DNA of 24,398 nucleotides from Syntrophaceae bacterium UBA7544. GTDB lineage: Bacteria; Desulfobacterota; Syntrophia; Syntrophales; Smithellaceae. The DNA lies in NCBI GenBank assembly GCA_002479215.1, contig DLME01000019.1:1-24398 (forward strand), given 5' to 3'. Positions 1 through 10,326 of this stretch are shown one piece after another. Below the pieces are notes generated by a model. That model worked only from the letters and a program-made list of their open reading frames with translations, was not told the origin of the DNA and made no database searches. Within the stretch, counting starts at the first letter, position 1, and every line of letters begins with the position of its first letter. The position numbers were made by a program, and so were the translations under genes.

Positions 1-1
1 C

Positions 2-1030
2 CGGTATGATGCGCTTGCTTCTCAACTTGATCAATCAAAGATAAAATACAATACTGTATCTGTCCGAGGTGAACCAACAGCAGAATCTATCGATGCAATA
101 ACCAGCGAATATCGCCAGATACCGGTCAACGTCGTTGTCGCCATCGGCGGTGGAAGTGTCATCGACCGTGGTAAAGCCGTTGCCGCAATGCTTGCCGAAG
201 ACGGCAATGTTAAAGATTATCTTGAAGGTGTCGGAACCAGACAACTCTCCGGAGCAAAAGCTCCATTCATCGCAGTTCCAACAACCGCCGGCACGGGAAG
301 TGAAGCAACAAAGAATGCCGTTGTGTGCGATCGGACAGAGGGATATAAAAAATCTCTTAGGCACGATGCATGCATGCCCGATGTTGCCTTGGTTGATCCC
401 GAACTTACATTGAATGCACCACAGCAAATTAGAACTGCCTGCGGACTTGATGCAATAACACAATTGATCGAGTCGTACACCTCAGTAAAAGCAAACGTTT
501 TTACCGATTCTCTTGCCTTAAAGGCACTTTTATTTGCTTCACAAAGTCTACTTCCGCTGAGTATTGATCAAAGTGATGATATTTTTCTCCGTGAAAAAAT
601 GTCGTATGCAGCACTGATTTCGGGAATAACACTCAGCCATGCAGGTCTTGGTGCAGTGCACGGCATTGCCGGACCTCTTGGCGGACTGTTTCCGGTGCCG
701 CACGGGGTGGCCTGCGGGAAGCTCCTCTTTCCGGTAATGTCCCATGTGGTAAAGAAGATTATTGATGAGAAAAACCTTGCTGCACAGAAGCGTTTTGCCG
801 ATATTGGAAGAATCTTTACCGGTGATTCCGGGAATGATGACATCTCATACTGCGGACTCTTTCTGGGAGTTCTTCGCGACTGGACAGAGATACTAAAGCC
901 TCCACAGCTATCACACTTTGGCATTACATCTGCTGATATTGAAAAAGTAATAACCCTTTCGGACAGTAAAAACAGCCCTGCACTTCTTTCCAAAGAAGAG
1001 ATGAGAATTATTTTAGAAAGTGTTCTCTGA
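2..1030 (+). CDS. Iron-containing alcohol dehydrogenase, 5'-truncated by the window edge
   Basis: This is the C-terminal 342 residues of a PF00465-type NAD(P)-dependent alcohol dehydrogenase; about 35-40 N-terminal residues lie outside the window. In visible-residue numbering it shows the dinucleotide loop GGGSVID near residue 50 and the PTTAGTGSEAT motif near residue 95. The metal-site residues fall at the family spacing: Asp150 (in GLDAITQ), His220 (in HAGLGAVHG) and His234 (in VPHGVACG). The position four after the Asp, a His in FucO-type enzymes, is Gln154 here. Such enzymes interconvert aldehydes or ketones and alcohols in the cytoplasm using Fe(II) or Zn(II). Substrate cannot be read from sequence. 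The reading frame is open from base 2 to the TGA at 1028-1030, and the next gene is on the opposite strand, so it ends its transcription unit. Confidence 0.9.
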   Translation, partial: RYDALASQLDQSKIKYNTVSVRGEPTAESIDAITSEYRQIPVNVVVAIGGGSVIDRGKAVAAMLAEDGNVKDYLEGVGTRQLSGAKAPFIAVPTTAGTGSEATKNAVVCDRTEGYKKSLRHDACMPDVALVDPELTLNAPQQIRTACGLDAITQLIESYTSVKANVFTDSLALKALLFASQSLLPLSIDQSDDIFLREKMSYAALISGITLSHAGLGAVHGIAGPLGGLFPVPHGVACGKLLFPVMSHVVKKIIDEKNLAAQKRFADIGRIFTGDSGNDDISYCGLFLGVLRDWTEILKPPQLSHFGITSADIEKVITLSDSKNSPALLSKEEMRIILESVL

Positions 1031-1158
1031 TGTGCAATAATACATTATGACATGAACATCATTCCGGCTTGATACACAACAAAGGCGATAAGCCCGCTGC
1101 GGCAGTTGAATAAACCAGTGAGAATAGCGGCCATTAGAACGAACCGGCGGGGGGAATG

Positions 1159-1197
1159 AGGGACAGTGCCCTGTTTTTTTGAAACATTTTACACACT
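1159..1197. repeat. Direct repeat copy A, at the 3' end of ndvB
   Basis: The copy begins AGGGACAGTGCCCT, continues through a T-rich middle and ends TTTTACACACT. A second copy in the same orientation lies at 10047-10089, on the far side of ndvB. The two share 13 of the first 14 bases (one T/C change and A/G edges aside) and the last 11 bases, with a 4-bp length difference in the T-rich middle. The AGGG and CCCT ends of the core are short inverted repeats. The right end overlaps the ndvB stop codon, so the repeat edge encodes the last residues of that protein. Confidence 0.65.
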
Positions 1198-4100
1198 CGC
1201 GGGCGGTATTCTCACCTCGACCAAATGGTCCTGATGATCATTAACCAGCTGAATCGTCCTGTCTTGTTTCACGAAACCATCTATTGTCACACTCGCTTCT
1301 TCAACTGAGTCATTTGTTTGCCGTACATTGATCTGGTAGACGGTTTCTCGAAACAAGTAACGAATTTTGAACTCTTTCCAATCTGCCGGAAGGCAGGGCT
1401 TAAAAGTAATTTTGTCCATTTTCATCGACATTCCCAGAAGTGATTCCAAGATAAGCCGGTACATCCAGGCAGCGGAACCGGTAAACCATGTCCAGCCGCC
1501 GCGGCCGACATGCGGAAAGAGAGCATAGACGTCGGAAGCAACAACATAAGGCTCAACTTTATAGATATCTACCTCCTCAGGAGATCTCGCATGATTTATC
1601 GGATTTATTATAGACAATAGATCCCATAGGCGTTGGTTGTCGCGTAAAGCGGCAAAAGCCATGGCCGCCCAGATCGCCGCATGAGTGTACTGGCCGCCAT
1701 TTTCTCTCACACCGGGCACATAACCTTTAATATAGCCTGGTTCCATTTCACATTTATCAAAGGGTGGGTCAAGCAATTGGATCAGTTTTTGATCCCGGTG
1801 AACCAGGAGCGCATCGACTGATTCCATAGCTTGCCTAATGCGCTCAGGAGCACCAGCTCCTGATAGAACAGACCAGCTTTGCGCAATCGAATCAATCCGG
1901 CATTCCGTGTTAGTCGCTGATCCCAATAATGATCCGTCATCGAAATATGCACGGCGGTACCACTTGCCATCCCAGCCATCGCGCTCAATGTTTCGCTGTA
2001 ATTGAACTGCCTCTTTCTTGCATAACTCGGCAAAAGATATGTCGCTTTTCATCCGGGCAATTTCGGCAAACTTTATAAGCACTTCATACAGGAAAAAGCC
2101 CATCCAGACACTTTCGCCTTTACCTCCAGCTCCCACCTTATTCATACCATCATTCCAGTCGCCTGAGCCAATAAGTGGCAGACCATGACTGCCGAATCTT
2201 AGTCCCCTTTTAACGGCTCGTGCACAGTGATCGTATAAAATAGTTGCTTCATCAGTTACACCCGGCAGGTCGTAATAGGAATCCTCATCTGCTCTTACCG
2301 GGCGCCCCTCAACAAATCTGACGATTTCATTCAAAATACTCAAATCACCGGTAGTGATAATGTAGCGACTCACGGCTAAAGGCAGCCACAGATAATCATC
2401 AGAACATTGTGTGCGCACACCCCTTCCCGAAAGCGGATGCCACCAATGTTGGACATCTCCATCTTGAAATTGACGGCTCGCACATAAAAGCAAGTGTTGA
2501 CGGACAAGAACCGGTTGGGCATAAACAAGCGCCATTGTATCCTGCAACTGGTCACGGAAACCGAAGGCGCCGCCTGACTGGTAATAACCGTTACGAGCCC
2601 AAAGACGACATGACAGCGTTTGGTATAATAGCCAGCCATTGGCTAACACATTAAGAGACTGGTCCGGAGTTTCTACCTGTATAGTACCCAGTGTTTTCTT
2701 CCAGTATTTCTGCACTTCATCAAGAACGCTTTGCGCTATTGTTGGTCCTCTAAAGCTTCTGACCGTATTACTGGCATCATCGGCGCCTCTTCTTCCGGTA
2801 ACACCAAGCCTGAAGATTGTTTCCTGTTCCTGTCCATCATCCAATTCCAAGTTCACCTGGATGGCGGCGCAGGGATCCAGGGCTGCACCAACTTTGCCGG
2901 AGAGTTGTTTCCGCGTCATCGCCGCCGGATTGGAAAGTTCACCATTGCGCCCAATAAACTCTGTCCTATCTCCGGTGATGATTCGATTTATATCGTCTAC
3001 ATCAAAGAAAATTGCACGGTCGGCAAATTCCGTATTGTATTGATTCCGTGCGAAAAGTGCCCCGCTTCCCGTATCGACTTCGGTTGTAATATGCATCATT
3101 GTTTTTGACCGCAAATCACCGAGCACCCATTCCAGGTAACCTGTTACCGATAAACTGCGGGAACGGCCTGATTCATTGCGCAACTTTAATAGTGTAAACT
3201 TGATCGGTGCGTCTATTGCCACATAAATCCACAACTCTGAGAAGATTCCCTCTTCTATATGTTCAAAAACACTATAACCAAATCCGTGCCGGCTGATATA
3301 TGGTGTTGCTGCACGGCAGGGCAATGGCGTTGGAGACCAGAAATGCCCGGTTTCTTCATCACGGATATAGAAGGCTTCTCCGCTGATATCGCTTACAGGA
3401 TCGTTGTACCAGGGTGTAAGGCGGAACTCATGGGCATTCTCCTTCCAGGTTGAAGCAGAGCCGCTCTCCGAAATTAATGATCCGAAGTGAGGATTAGCCA
3501 ATACATTAACCCAGGGAGCCGGCGTCACACTGCCAGGTTTTGTCGTGATGACATATTCGCGCCCGTCGGGTGTAAATCCGCCCAGTCCGTTGAAGAAGAT
3601 CAGATTGGGGTGAGTGATTTCCTTTGTCTTTCGGATTTCGGCACGTTGAGCCCGAGACGGCTTGAAACGCGGAACAACTGCTTCTATAAGAGAACGACGG
3701 TTGATTTGTTCCGCCAGAGTTCCCAAGTTGTCCTTAATTACTATACGGGCAACTGTTTGCAGAAGAATCCTGTCCTCATTTGATATCTGATCACCAGGCC
3801 TGACAAATATGCCGCCCGGTTTGTCAATAACTTTTGCTTCCGTTCCTGCTGTAATCATGTCTTTTATCTGGTCGTGGAGGAATTGTCTGTAGATGGCATT
3901 ATCTTCATTCCAGATCACCAGATCAACAGCCAAACCTTTTAAGCGCCAGTACGCATGTGCCTGTTCGAGTTGACGTACAAGTTCAATATTTGCATGGTCA
4001 CCGATCTGGAGCAGTACAATGGGCAAATCTCCGGAAATGGCGTAACCCCATAAACCCGATTGCCCACGACGGTTTTTTATGATGATCTTCGGATCAGCGC

Positions 4101-7100
4101 GCAGGGATGAATTGCTGTAAATTACAGAACCTGCCAGGCGCCCATAAAGTTGAGCGTCGGCTTCTGTGGCATTGATTTGCCGCAAGACTACCTGGTTATG
4201 GGTCCACGCCAGATTAAAAACACGATCGGCAAGACGGTGATCGTGATATTTTTCGGCAAGGCCCAGCGCTTTATCTCTTGTTTCACTGATACCAGAAACA
4301 ATATCAATCGTCGCCGATTCTCCTGCATCCAACTTAACGCGGCAACGCATAGCCACAATGGGATCTAGAACAGAACCTTCAGTATTCGAAAGTGTTTCTG
4401 AAATACCTGCAGACCAATTCATCGCCTGCGGATTGGCTGAAGTATTACCACGACCGATAAAGTTTAAACGATCCGTTTCATAGGATACTTCCTTACTCTC
4501 CGTCCCGTGTAATGCCATCAGGTGAAACATCCAGTGCGAAGGTTCGCCTTTTGAACGGGGCCTTCTTGTACAGAGAATCGTTTGGCGCTCACGGATGATT
4601 TCCGTCTGAATAAAAAGATTGGAAAACGCGGGATGCAACGCATCGGCTGCCGGTACAGCAAGAACAATTTCCGCATAACTGGTTATATCTATCTCTCTTA
4701 GTCTTCGTGAGCGGTTTGTGATATGTATGCGTCGCAGTTCAATATCATCCTCGGGTGATACGGCTATCTCCGTGTGTGTGTTGATTTCATTATCGCGACG
4801 CCGAAACTCTACCTTGGCGTCAGAGAAAATAGCTTCATATCTTTCCGGCCGTTTTAGCGTTGGCTGATAGGCTGTTGACCAAAACTCTCCATTAGTCACG
4901 TCACGAATGTAACAGAATGTGCCCCAATTGTCGCGGGTAGAGTCTTCGCGCCAACGTGTAATGACCATGTCCTGAAAGCGGCTATACCCACCTCCCGCAT
5001 TGGTGATCATCACATGGTATCTTCCATTGGACAATAATTGCACCTCCGGTACGGGTGTATTGGGAGTTTTAAATATACGCGCCGGAACCTTCTGACTGAA
5101 TGAAGCCTTGCGAATGGTAATATCCTCGGCGATTTGCCGATAGAATGCCACAGTCTTGGGAATGCGTTCCTGGAGCAGCAGCATCGTCGATTGAAACATC
5201 GGATCAGACTTGAAACGTTTCTGCATCGGACAATCAAGCAGTAGATAAGCAAGAGCCAGTAAACTCATGCCTTCGTGATGAGCCATAAATGATCTGACCA
5301 CAACACTCGATTGACCACGAGGCAGACGTGAAGATGTGTAATCTATCGCTTCATAGAAACCATATGGCCCTTCCATACCGTCCCGGGCAAGCTGCTGCAG
5401 ATTCAGGCAGGCCTCTTCCGGTGCTACCATCAGCGCCAGTGCTGAGGCATATGGCGCGATAACCAGATCATCGGCCAATCCTCGTTTGAGACCGAGCCCT
5501 GGAACACCAAAGCCACGATACTGGTAGTTAAGGTGGATATCGATTGTACTGTAACCGGATTCTGAAATGCCCCATGGCACTCCCCGGTTTTTTCCATAGT
5601 CAATCTGCCTGCATACAGCGGCCTTGTATGTCTGATCCAACAGTGTGTTTTCATAATTGGGCATTACCAGAAGCGGCATAAGATACTCGAACATTGAGCC
5701 GTCCCAGGAAAGGAGAACAGGGTATTTTCCCGGATTCGTCAGCAGGCGTCCCAGGGCAAACCAGTTCTCCTGGGGCAGCTGCCCCTGCGCAATTCCTATG
5801 AAACTGCAAAATCTGGCCTCTGAAGCCAGCAGATCATAGTAACTTACGTCCCGACGGCGCTCACTGGTGCTATAGCCAATAGTCAACAACTGGCTTCCTT
5901 TATCATAAAGGAAGCTGTAATCTATATCAGCAAAGTCATTTGCTTGTGCTACCAGGCGGTTGATTGCCGCTATTCTCTCCCCTGCACGCTGACTGCCTTC
6001 CTTGACCATCCTGCGAAAATCAGCAAACCATGCCGCCTCCTCGGCAGTTGTATTTATGCCGATTATATTTTCGATTACCTGTAGCAGCTTCATTTCTGAT
6101 ATTATCAATTTCCTTAACGTGGGAATCTCCATAGTTTCCAAATACTCGCTTAGCCTGACTGAAGGGCATTTAAGCGTAATCCAGGGACAAAAAAAGGTAA
6201 TTTCCTCTAAGGCATCGGCACATTGATGCACCAGGGCTTTCACCCACGTCATGATACTACTCTCTGTGTTTGCGTCAAAAGCGCCAGCAAGATCAATAGA
6301 AGCTTTCGCGAGATGATCGAGGCACTGCCGCAATGGCTGTAACATCATTTTGCCGGCATCAGTCAATGAGGCCAGATATTTTTGAAAATCGGCAAGTTGT
6401 TTTAGCACTGGAACTCCCGCAACCTCCATGAGGACAGCAGTAGTGTCGCTGATACCTTGGAACAATTGAGATCCCCATATCTTCTGATCGGGAAGATCAA
6501 TAAATCCCCAGCGCAACGTCAATAAGTGACCGCTAAGATTTCCGCTATCCACGGTGGATATGTAATGAGGCCGTAGTGTTGCTAAGCTTTGTGTGTCGTA
6601 CCAATTATAAAAGTGACCCCGATAGCGTTCCATTTTCCCCATCGTATGGAAGGCATCGGCTGTGCGTTCGATTAATTCTCCTGCCGAAATGTAACCGAAA
6701 TCATACGCAGATAGATTTGCCAGCAATGCCAGTCCCATGTTTGTCGGCGATGTGCGATGTGAAATTACGGCAACCGTATGCTCCTGATAGTTATCAGGTG
6801 GCAACCAATTATCATCCGGTCCGACGAATGTTTCGAAGAATGCCCAGGTTTTGCGGGCAATTTTTCTCAGAAAGATGATTTGCCCATCTTTCAGTTTTAT
6901 ACCGCCACGAACGATTGGTCGGCTGACCCACCAGGTAATTCCCGGAGATAGAACCCAAAGAACCAGTACAAGCAAAGCTGCGCTAAGAGCGCCAGGTCTC
7001 GACATCAGCAGATAAATAAATAGTACAGCGGAAAGCAAAGGGGCTATCCACATCGACCGGCAAGAAGCGGCAAAGCTATTGCTGCTATGGCTAGCAAGGT

Positions 7101-9927
7101 TTCCGGAAGGATTCCACTGCAGCAGTCGCTTGTGTGTAACGAGCATCCGCAAGAGAGTACGAGCAATTGCATCCAGACTAAAAAATGCTTCGTAAGGAAG
7201 ACAAATAAGCGTATACAAAGTTTGAAAAAAATGCCTTCTGGCCTGACGCAGGGCAGTGACAAAATGTTGGCTCCATAGCACATCTCCCGGCTTGCGCAAG
7301 AGCTCTAGAAGTATAACGCCCGCGGAAGGAATTAGAAGAATTCCGATCACCATTATTGTCCACAGCCAAACCGGAGACATGATGGTCCATCCCATAATTA
7401 ACATCAAGGTCAGGGCCGCAGGAACCAGACTGCGGCGGAGGTTGTCGAAAATCTTCCACTGGGAAAGCCAGGATATTTTATTTTTCTGATGTCCCCCACC
7501 GAAAGCCGGAACTTCTGACCTCAGCCAACTGGCAATTTGCCAATCTCCACGAATCCAGCGATGCCTTCGGCTCACATCCATGCTGTATTGAGACGGATAT
7601 TCCTCGTATAATTGAACATCGGAGAGCAAACCCGAACGCGCATAGCAACCTTCTATGAGGTCGTGACTAAGTATCCGATTTTCGGGAAGGCGCTCACTCA
7701 GAGCCTTCTCAAACGCATCGACATCATAAATACCTTTGCCGATATATGAACCTTCACCAAATACATCCTGGTAGATATTGGAAACAACGCGTGTATACGG
7801 ATCAATACCGGTTTCACCTCCCCATAGACGCGCATACCATGACTTGCTATCGCCCGACAGGCTTTCGGTGAGGCGCGGTTGAAGAATACCATAACCATCA
7901 CAAATACGCTGCTGTGCTTCATCATAATGTGGACGATTCAGCGGATGTGCCATAGCTCCCACAAATTGCTGCGCGGAATCGCGAGGAAGTTGAGTATCCG
8001 TATCCAAAGTAATTACGTACTTCACATTGGATAATATTTCAGTGATACCGACGATAAGAGAGAAACAATCTTTTGCACCACCGCGCAAAAAGGCATTCAA
8101 ATGAGCTATCTTTCCACGCTTACGCTCATAACCCATCCAAATTTGCTCCTCTGGATTCCAAAGGCGTGGACGCTGGAAGAGAAAGAAACTTCCTCCTTTT
8201 ACCCCTCTATACTTATCATTGAGTTCTTCAATTCTCTTCTGAGCCAATCGCAAAAGCGCATCGTCCGCGGAAGTCGTTTCTTCATGGGCATCAAGGAAAT
8301 CGGTAAGTAAACAAAAGTGCAGGTTATTATCCCGATTTGCTAAAAATCTGATCTCCAATGATTCAACCAGATCTTCTACGTTTTGAGTACTCGTAAGCAT
8401 AGTCGGGATTACCACCAGAGTGCTTGATTCCGGTGGAATTTCCAGGGAAAAGTCCATACGTGGCAGCGGATGCGGATGGGCCAAAAGCGTAGCCAGCCAG
8501 TTCATCAGCGCTACTGCCAGACTGCTTGCGCCCAGAATAAAAATAATAGCGATAGGCACAAGTATCCAACCGTGAAAACTATCGGTTTGAACTTTTAGCA
8601 GTAAGCCGCAGGCGGTGATTAATGTGATTACCATTATTGTACCAAGATAGATAAACAACGGAAATCTGGAGATCATTTGATAAATGAACTCAGAGAAAGG
8701 CTTACGTATCTGAGCCCTTTGTTCAAGTTCCCGCAATCCTTTGTCGATCAGATAAAAGCCAACATGTGTTACTCGATCATCATTGCTACTCTTTGAAGAA
8801 CCTTCTTGGGATAAATCGATTGCTTTGCGCGCCACTTCACTTTCGGATATAGGGCTGTTTTTTGCTATCTTTTCAACGATATGACGATAACGGTCTCGCG
8901 TCGTAAAATCCATTTTGATATAGATATTACTGGGATCTTCACGCAGTATCTGTTCGACAACGCTCATTGTCTCAACAAACTCACGCCAGTTCATAGCCGT
9001 TAGAAACCGGAGGCTGCCGATGCTGTTACTTACAGATACCTGGTCGGCGGCCTGTTGCTGATTCTCGGATCGGACCAACTGTTCAATCGTCAAATGAGAC
9101 TCGGAAAGCCGCTGCTCAATCCAGGTGACGGGCAACGCCAGGGCCGGACTCTGTCCTTGCAAACGACGCGCAAATTCCGCGACAAATGAACTGGCCATCG
9201 GTTGATCGGACCGTGCCATATCCGCGATTACTAGAACGAGGCTTTTGGGGTCTCTCTGGGCAATATCTGCCATCTGGTCCGCCCAGTAATCGGCTCGCTC
9301 CCTGTCGGCAATACCGGCAATAATTCGCGTTCCAATGCGTCGCAGATTTTCGATTAGCGCCAGACGCAGCATAATCGGAATTGCCCATAACTCGCCCAAT
9401 TTCAAATCTGTTACCGTTTGGTAGGCTGTAACAAAACTAATGAGACTTTCCAGATCCACCCGTCCATCACCATGGGAGATTGTCTCCAGTGCAATATCAT
9501 ATACCCGGGGGAGCCCGGCCGATGACCCATTCAGCAGACGCGGCAATCCCCGGCTGTAGCCTTTGGACAAGTGTCTTTTAGCCATGCGAATATGTTCTTC
9601 AATTAAATAGAAGTTATCGAGAAGCCATTCTTCGGCAGGTGCGATCGGGCTGTTATCTTTGACCACAGCTGTCAGCTGGTTGCATGTTTCAATCAGTACA
9701 TCTTCATTCTCATTGAGCCGTGCCAGAAGCCGTTCAGAAGCTCTTCCACTCGTCAATTTATGCATGTTCGCCAGTGTTTTGCCATGTTGCTTCATCTGGT
9801 CCGAGCTGAGCAATTCCGATCGCAGAGGTAATTCATCGGAGGAGTACTTCCTTCCGAAAGCACCTCCGCGGGGGTGCTTCTTCAAGCTCAGCAATGGCTC
9901 TAAAACTGTCTTGTCGATTAACTTCAC
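1189..9927 (-). CDS. ndvB: Cyclic beta-1,2-glucan synthase (NdvB/ChvB/Cgs family)
   Basis: This 2912-residue inner-membrane enzyme matches the usual Cgs length of about 2830-2870. The family uses UDP-glucose to build, cyclise and length-control periplasmic cyclic beta-1,2-glucans. Visible order: a cytoplasmic N-terminal region; membrane helices near residues 430-485; a GT84 glycosyltransferase core with DTD at 642-644 and RHRWIRGDWQ near 790; more helices near 835-875 and 960-1010; a glycoamylase-like domain around 1350-1600 (LLSWDGSMFEY, GVPGLGLKRGL); two beta-sandwich modules of the GH94 N-terminal type; and a GH94 phosphorylase-like domain with GSGDWNDGMN (Asp2590, Asp2593), thought to control chain length. 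The start is GTG at 9925-9927 behind AGGAG with 8 bases between. No NdvA-type exporter is visible in the window. The stop codon lies inside repeat copy A. Confidence 0.95.
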   Translation of the reverse strand: MKLIDKTVLEPLLSLKKHPRGGAFGRKYSSDELPLRSELLSSDQMKQHGKTLANMHKLTSGRASERLLARLNENEDVLIETCNQLTAVVKDNSPIAPAEEWLLDNFYLIEEHIRMAKRHLSKGYSRGLPRLLNGSSAGLPRVYDIALETISHGDGRVDLESLISFVTAYQTVTDLKLGELWAIPIMLRLALIENLRRIGTRIIAGIADRERADYWADQMADIAQRDPKSLVLVIADMARSDQPMASSFVAEFARRLQGQSPALALPVTWIEQRLSESHLTIEQLVRSENQQQAADQVSVSNSIGSLRFLTAMNWREFVETMSVVEQILREDPSNIYIKMDFTTRDRYRHIVEKIAKNSPISESEVARKAIDLSQEGSSKSSNDDRVTHVGFYLIDKGLRELEQRAQIRKPFSEFIYQMISRFPLFIYLGTIMVITLITACGLLLKVQTDSFHGWILVPIAIIFILGASSLAVALMNWLATLLAHPHPLPRMDFSLEIPPESSTLVVIPTMLTSTQNVEDLVESLEIRFLANRDNNLHFCLLTDFLDAHEETTSADDALLRLAQKRIEELNDKYRGVKGGSFFLFQRPRLWNPEEQIWMGYERKRGKIAHLNAFLRGGAKDCFSLIVGITEILSNVKYVITLDTDTQLPRDSAQQFVGAMAHPLNRPHYDEAQQRICDGYGILQPRLTESLSGDSKSWYARLWGGETGIDPYTRVVSNIYQDVFGEGSYIGKGIYDVDAFEKALSERLPENRILSHDLIEGCYARSGLLSDVQLYEEYPSQYSMDVSRRHRWIRGDWQIASWLRSEVPAFGGGHQKNKISWLSQWKIFDNLRRSLVPAALTLMLIMGWTIMSPVWLWTIMVIGILLIPSAGVILLELLRKPGDVLWSQHFVTALRQARRHFFQTLYTLICLPYEAFFSLDAIARTLLRMLVTHKRLLQWNPSGNLASHSSNSFAASCRSMWIAPLLSAVLFIYLLMSRPGALSAALLVLVLWVLSPGITWWVSRPIVRGGIKLKDGQIIFLRKIARKTWAFFETFVGPDDNWLPPDNYQEHTVAVISHRTSPTNMGLALLANLSAYDFGYISAGELIERTADAFHTMGKMERYRGHFYNWYDTQSLATLRPHYISTVDSGNLSGHLLTLRWGFIDLPDQKIWGSQLFQGISDTTAVLMEVAGVPVLKQLADFQKYLASLTDAGKMMLQPLRQCLDHLAKASIDLAGAFDANTESSIMTWVKALVHQCADALEEITFFCPWITLKCPSVRLSEYLETMEIPTLRKLIISEMKLLQVIENIIGINTTAEEAAWFADFRRMVKEGSQRAGERIAAINRLVAQANDFADIDYSFLYDKGSQLLTIGYSTSERRRDVSYYDLLASEARFCSFIGIAQGQLPQENWFALGRLLTNPGKYPVLLSWDGSMFEYLMPLLVMPNYENTLLDQTYKAAVCRQIDYGKNRGVPWGISESGYSTIDIHLNYQYRGFGVPGLGLKRGLADDLVIAPYASALALMVAPEEACLNLQQLARDGMEGPYGFYEAIDYTSSRLPRGQSSVVVRSFMAHHEGMSLLALAYLLLDCPMQKRFKSDPMFQSTMLLLQERIPKTVAFYRQIAEDITIRKASFSQKVPARIFKTPNTPVPEVQLLSNGRYHVMITNAGGGYSRFQDMVITRWREDSTRDNWGTFCYIRDVTNGEFWSTAYQPTLKRPERYEAIFSDAKVEFRRRDNEINTHTEIAVSPEDDIELRRIHITNRSRRLREIDITSYAEIVLAVPAADALHPAFSNLFIQTEIIRERQTILCTRRPRSKGEPSHWMFHLMALHGTESKEVSYETDRLNFIGRGNTSANPQAMNWSAGISETLSNTEGSVLDPIVAMRCRVKLDAGESATIDIVSGISETRDKALGLAEKYHDHRLADRVFNLAWTHNQVVLRQINATEADAQLYGRLAGSVIYSNSSLRADPKIIIKNRRGQSGLWGYAISGDLPIVLLQIGDHANIELVRQLEQAHAYWRLKGLAVDLVIWNEDNAIYRQFLHDQIKDMITAGTEAKVIDKPGGIFVRPGDQISNEDRILLQTVARIVIKDNLGTLAEQINRRSLIEAVVPRFKPSRAQRAEIRKTKEITHPNLIFFNGLGGFTPDGREYVITTKPGSVTPAPWVNVLANPHFGSLISESGSASTWKENAHEFRLTPWYNDPVSDISGEAFYIRDEETGHFWSPTPLPCRAATPYISRHGFGYSVFEHIEEGIFSELWIYVAIDAPIKFTLLKLRNESGRSRSLSVTGYLEWVLGDLRSKTMMHITTEVDTGSGALFARNQYNTEFADRAIFFDVDDINRIITGDRTEFIGRNGELSNPAAMTRKQLSGKVGAALDPCAAIQVNLELDDGQEQETIFRLGVTGRRGADDASNTVRSFRGPTIAQSVLDEVQKYWKKTLGTIQVETPDQSLNVLANGWLLYQTLSCRLWARNGYYQSGGAFGFRDQLQDTMALVYAQPVLVRQHLLLCASRQFQDGDVQHWWHPLSGRGVRTQCSDDYLWLPLAVSRYIITTGDLSILNEIVRFVEGRPVRADEDSYYDLPGVTDEATILYDHCARAVKRGLRFGSHGLPLIGSGDWNDGMNKVGAGGKGESVWMGFFLYEVLIKFAEIARMKSDISFAELCKKEAVQLQRNIERDGWDGKWYRRAYFDDGSLLGSATNTECRIDSIAQSWSVLSGAGAPERIRQAMESVDALLVHRDQKLIQLLDPPFDKCEMEPGYIKGYVPGVRENGGQYTHAAIWAAMAFAALRDNQRLWDLLSIINPINHARSPEEVDIYKVEPYVVASDVYALFPHVGRGGWTWFTGSAAWMYRLILESLLGMSMKMDKITFKPCLPADWKEFKIRYLFRETVYQINVRQTNDSVEEASVTIDGFVKQDRTIQLVNDHQDHLVEVRIPPASV

Positions 9928-10046
9928 TCTTGTGTCTCCTCTCTAAATGGCAAGCCGGATTTATAGCCGGTAATTGTTCATTTGCCGGATGTGTTTTCTT
10001 TATTTGGTCCGCATGACTTAATATGTGCAGAAAATTCGATGTTACT

Positions 10047-10089
10047 AGGGACAGCGCCCTATCTTTTTATTATTTATCTTTTACACACT
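10047..10089. repeat. Direct repeat copy B, upstream of ndvB
   Basis: The copy begins AGGGACAGCGCCCT and ends TTTTACACACT, matching copy A at 1159-1197 in sequence and orientation. It lies about 120 bp upstream of the ndvB GTG, so the pair brackets the whole gene and its 5' region. A same-orientation pair around one large gene suggests either insertion of the segment or a dispersed REP-like repeat that happens to sit on both sides. Confidence 0.6.
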
Positions 10090-10297
10090 ACCCCTTACTA
10101 TATGACAATTAAAATATTTTTTAAATAACAAAATAGTTGCTTAAACATACTTGTAAGTTTAGATGGACGCAATTCTTTTTTAAAAGAAAAAACTCCCGAT
10201 TTTTTTGTGCTAATCAACGGCAAACTGGTTCTGGATTACCACCTGCGCGAAAATGATAGACGGTTATCAAGGATTTAGCACAGCACGCAATAAATTT

Positions 10298-10326
10298 TTG
10301 CCTTTTTGACTATTATGGACTATAAA
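10298..10326 (+). promoter_or_regulatory. Candidate sigma70 promoter for the zinc-type dehydrogenase
   Basis: TTGCCT at 10298-10303 (4 of 6 to the -35 consensus) is followed after 17 bases by TATAAA at 10321-10326 (5 of 6 to the -10 consensus). It is 36 bp upstream of the ATG at 10362, leaving room for a short leader with the AAAGGGG ribosome binding site. This is pattern-based only. Confidence 0.4.

Noticed and set aside
2409..3783. Several plus-strand ORFs of 64-134 codons inside ndvB, with more further into the gene
   Set aside because: They are antisense shadows of a continuous, well-conserved 2912-residue gene.
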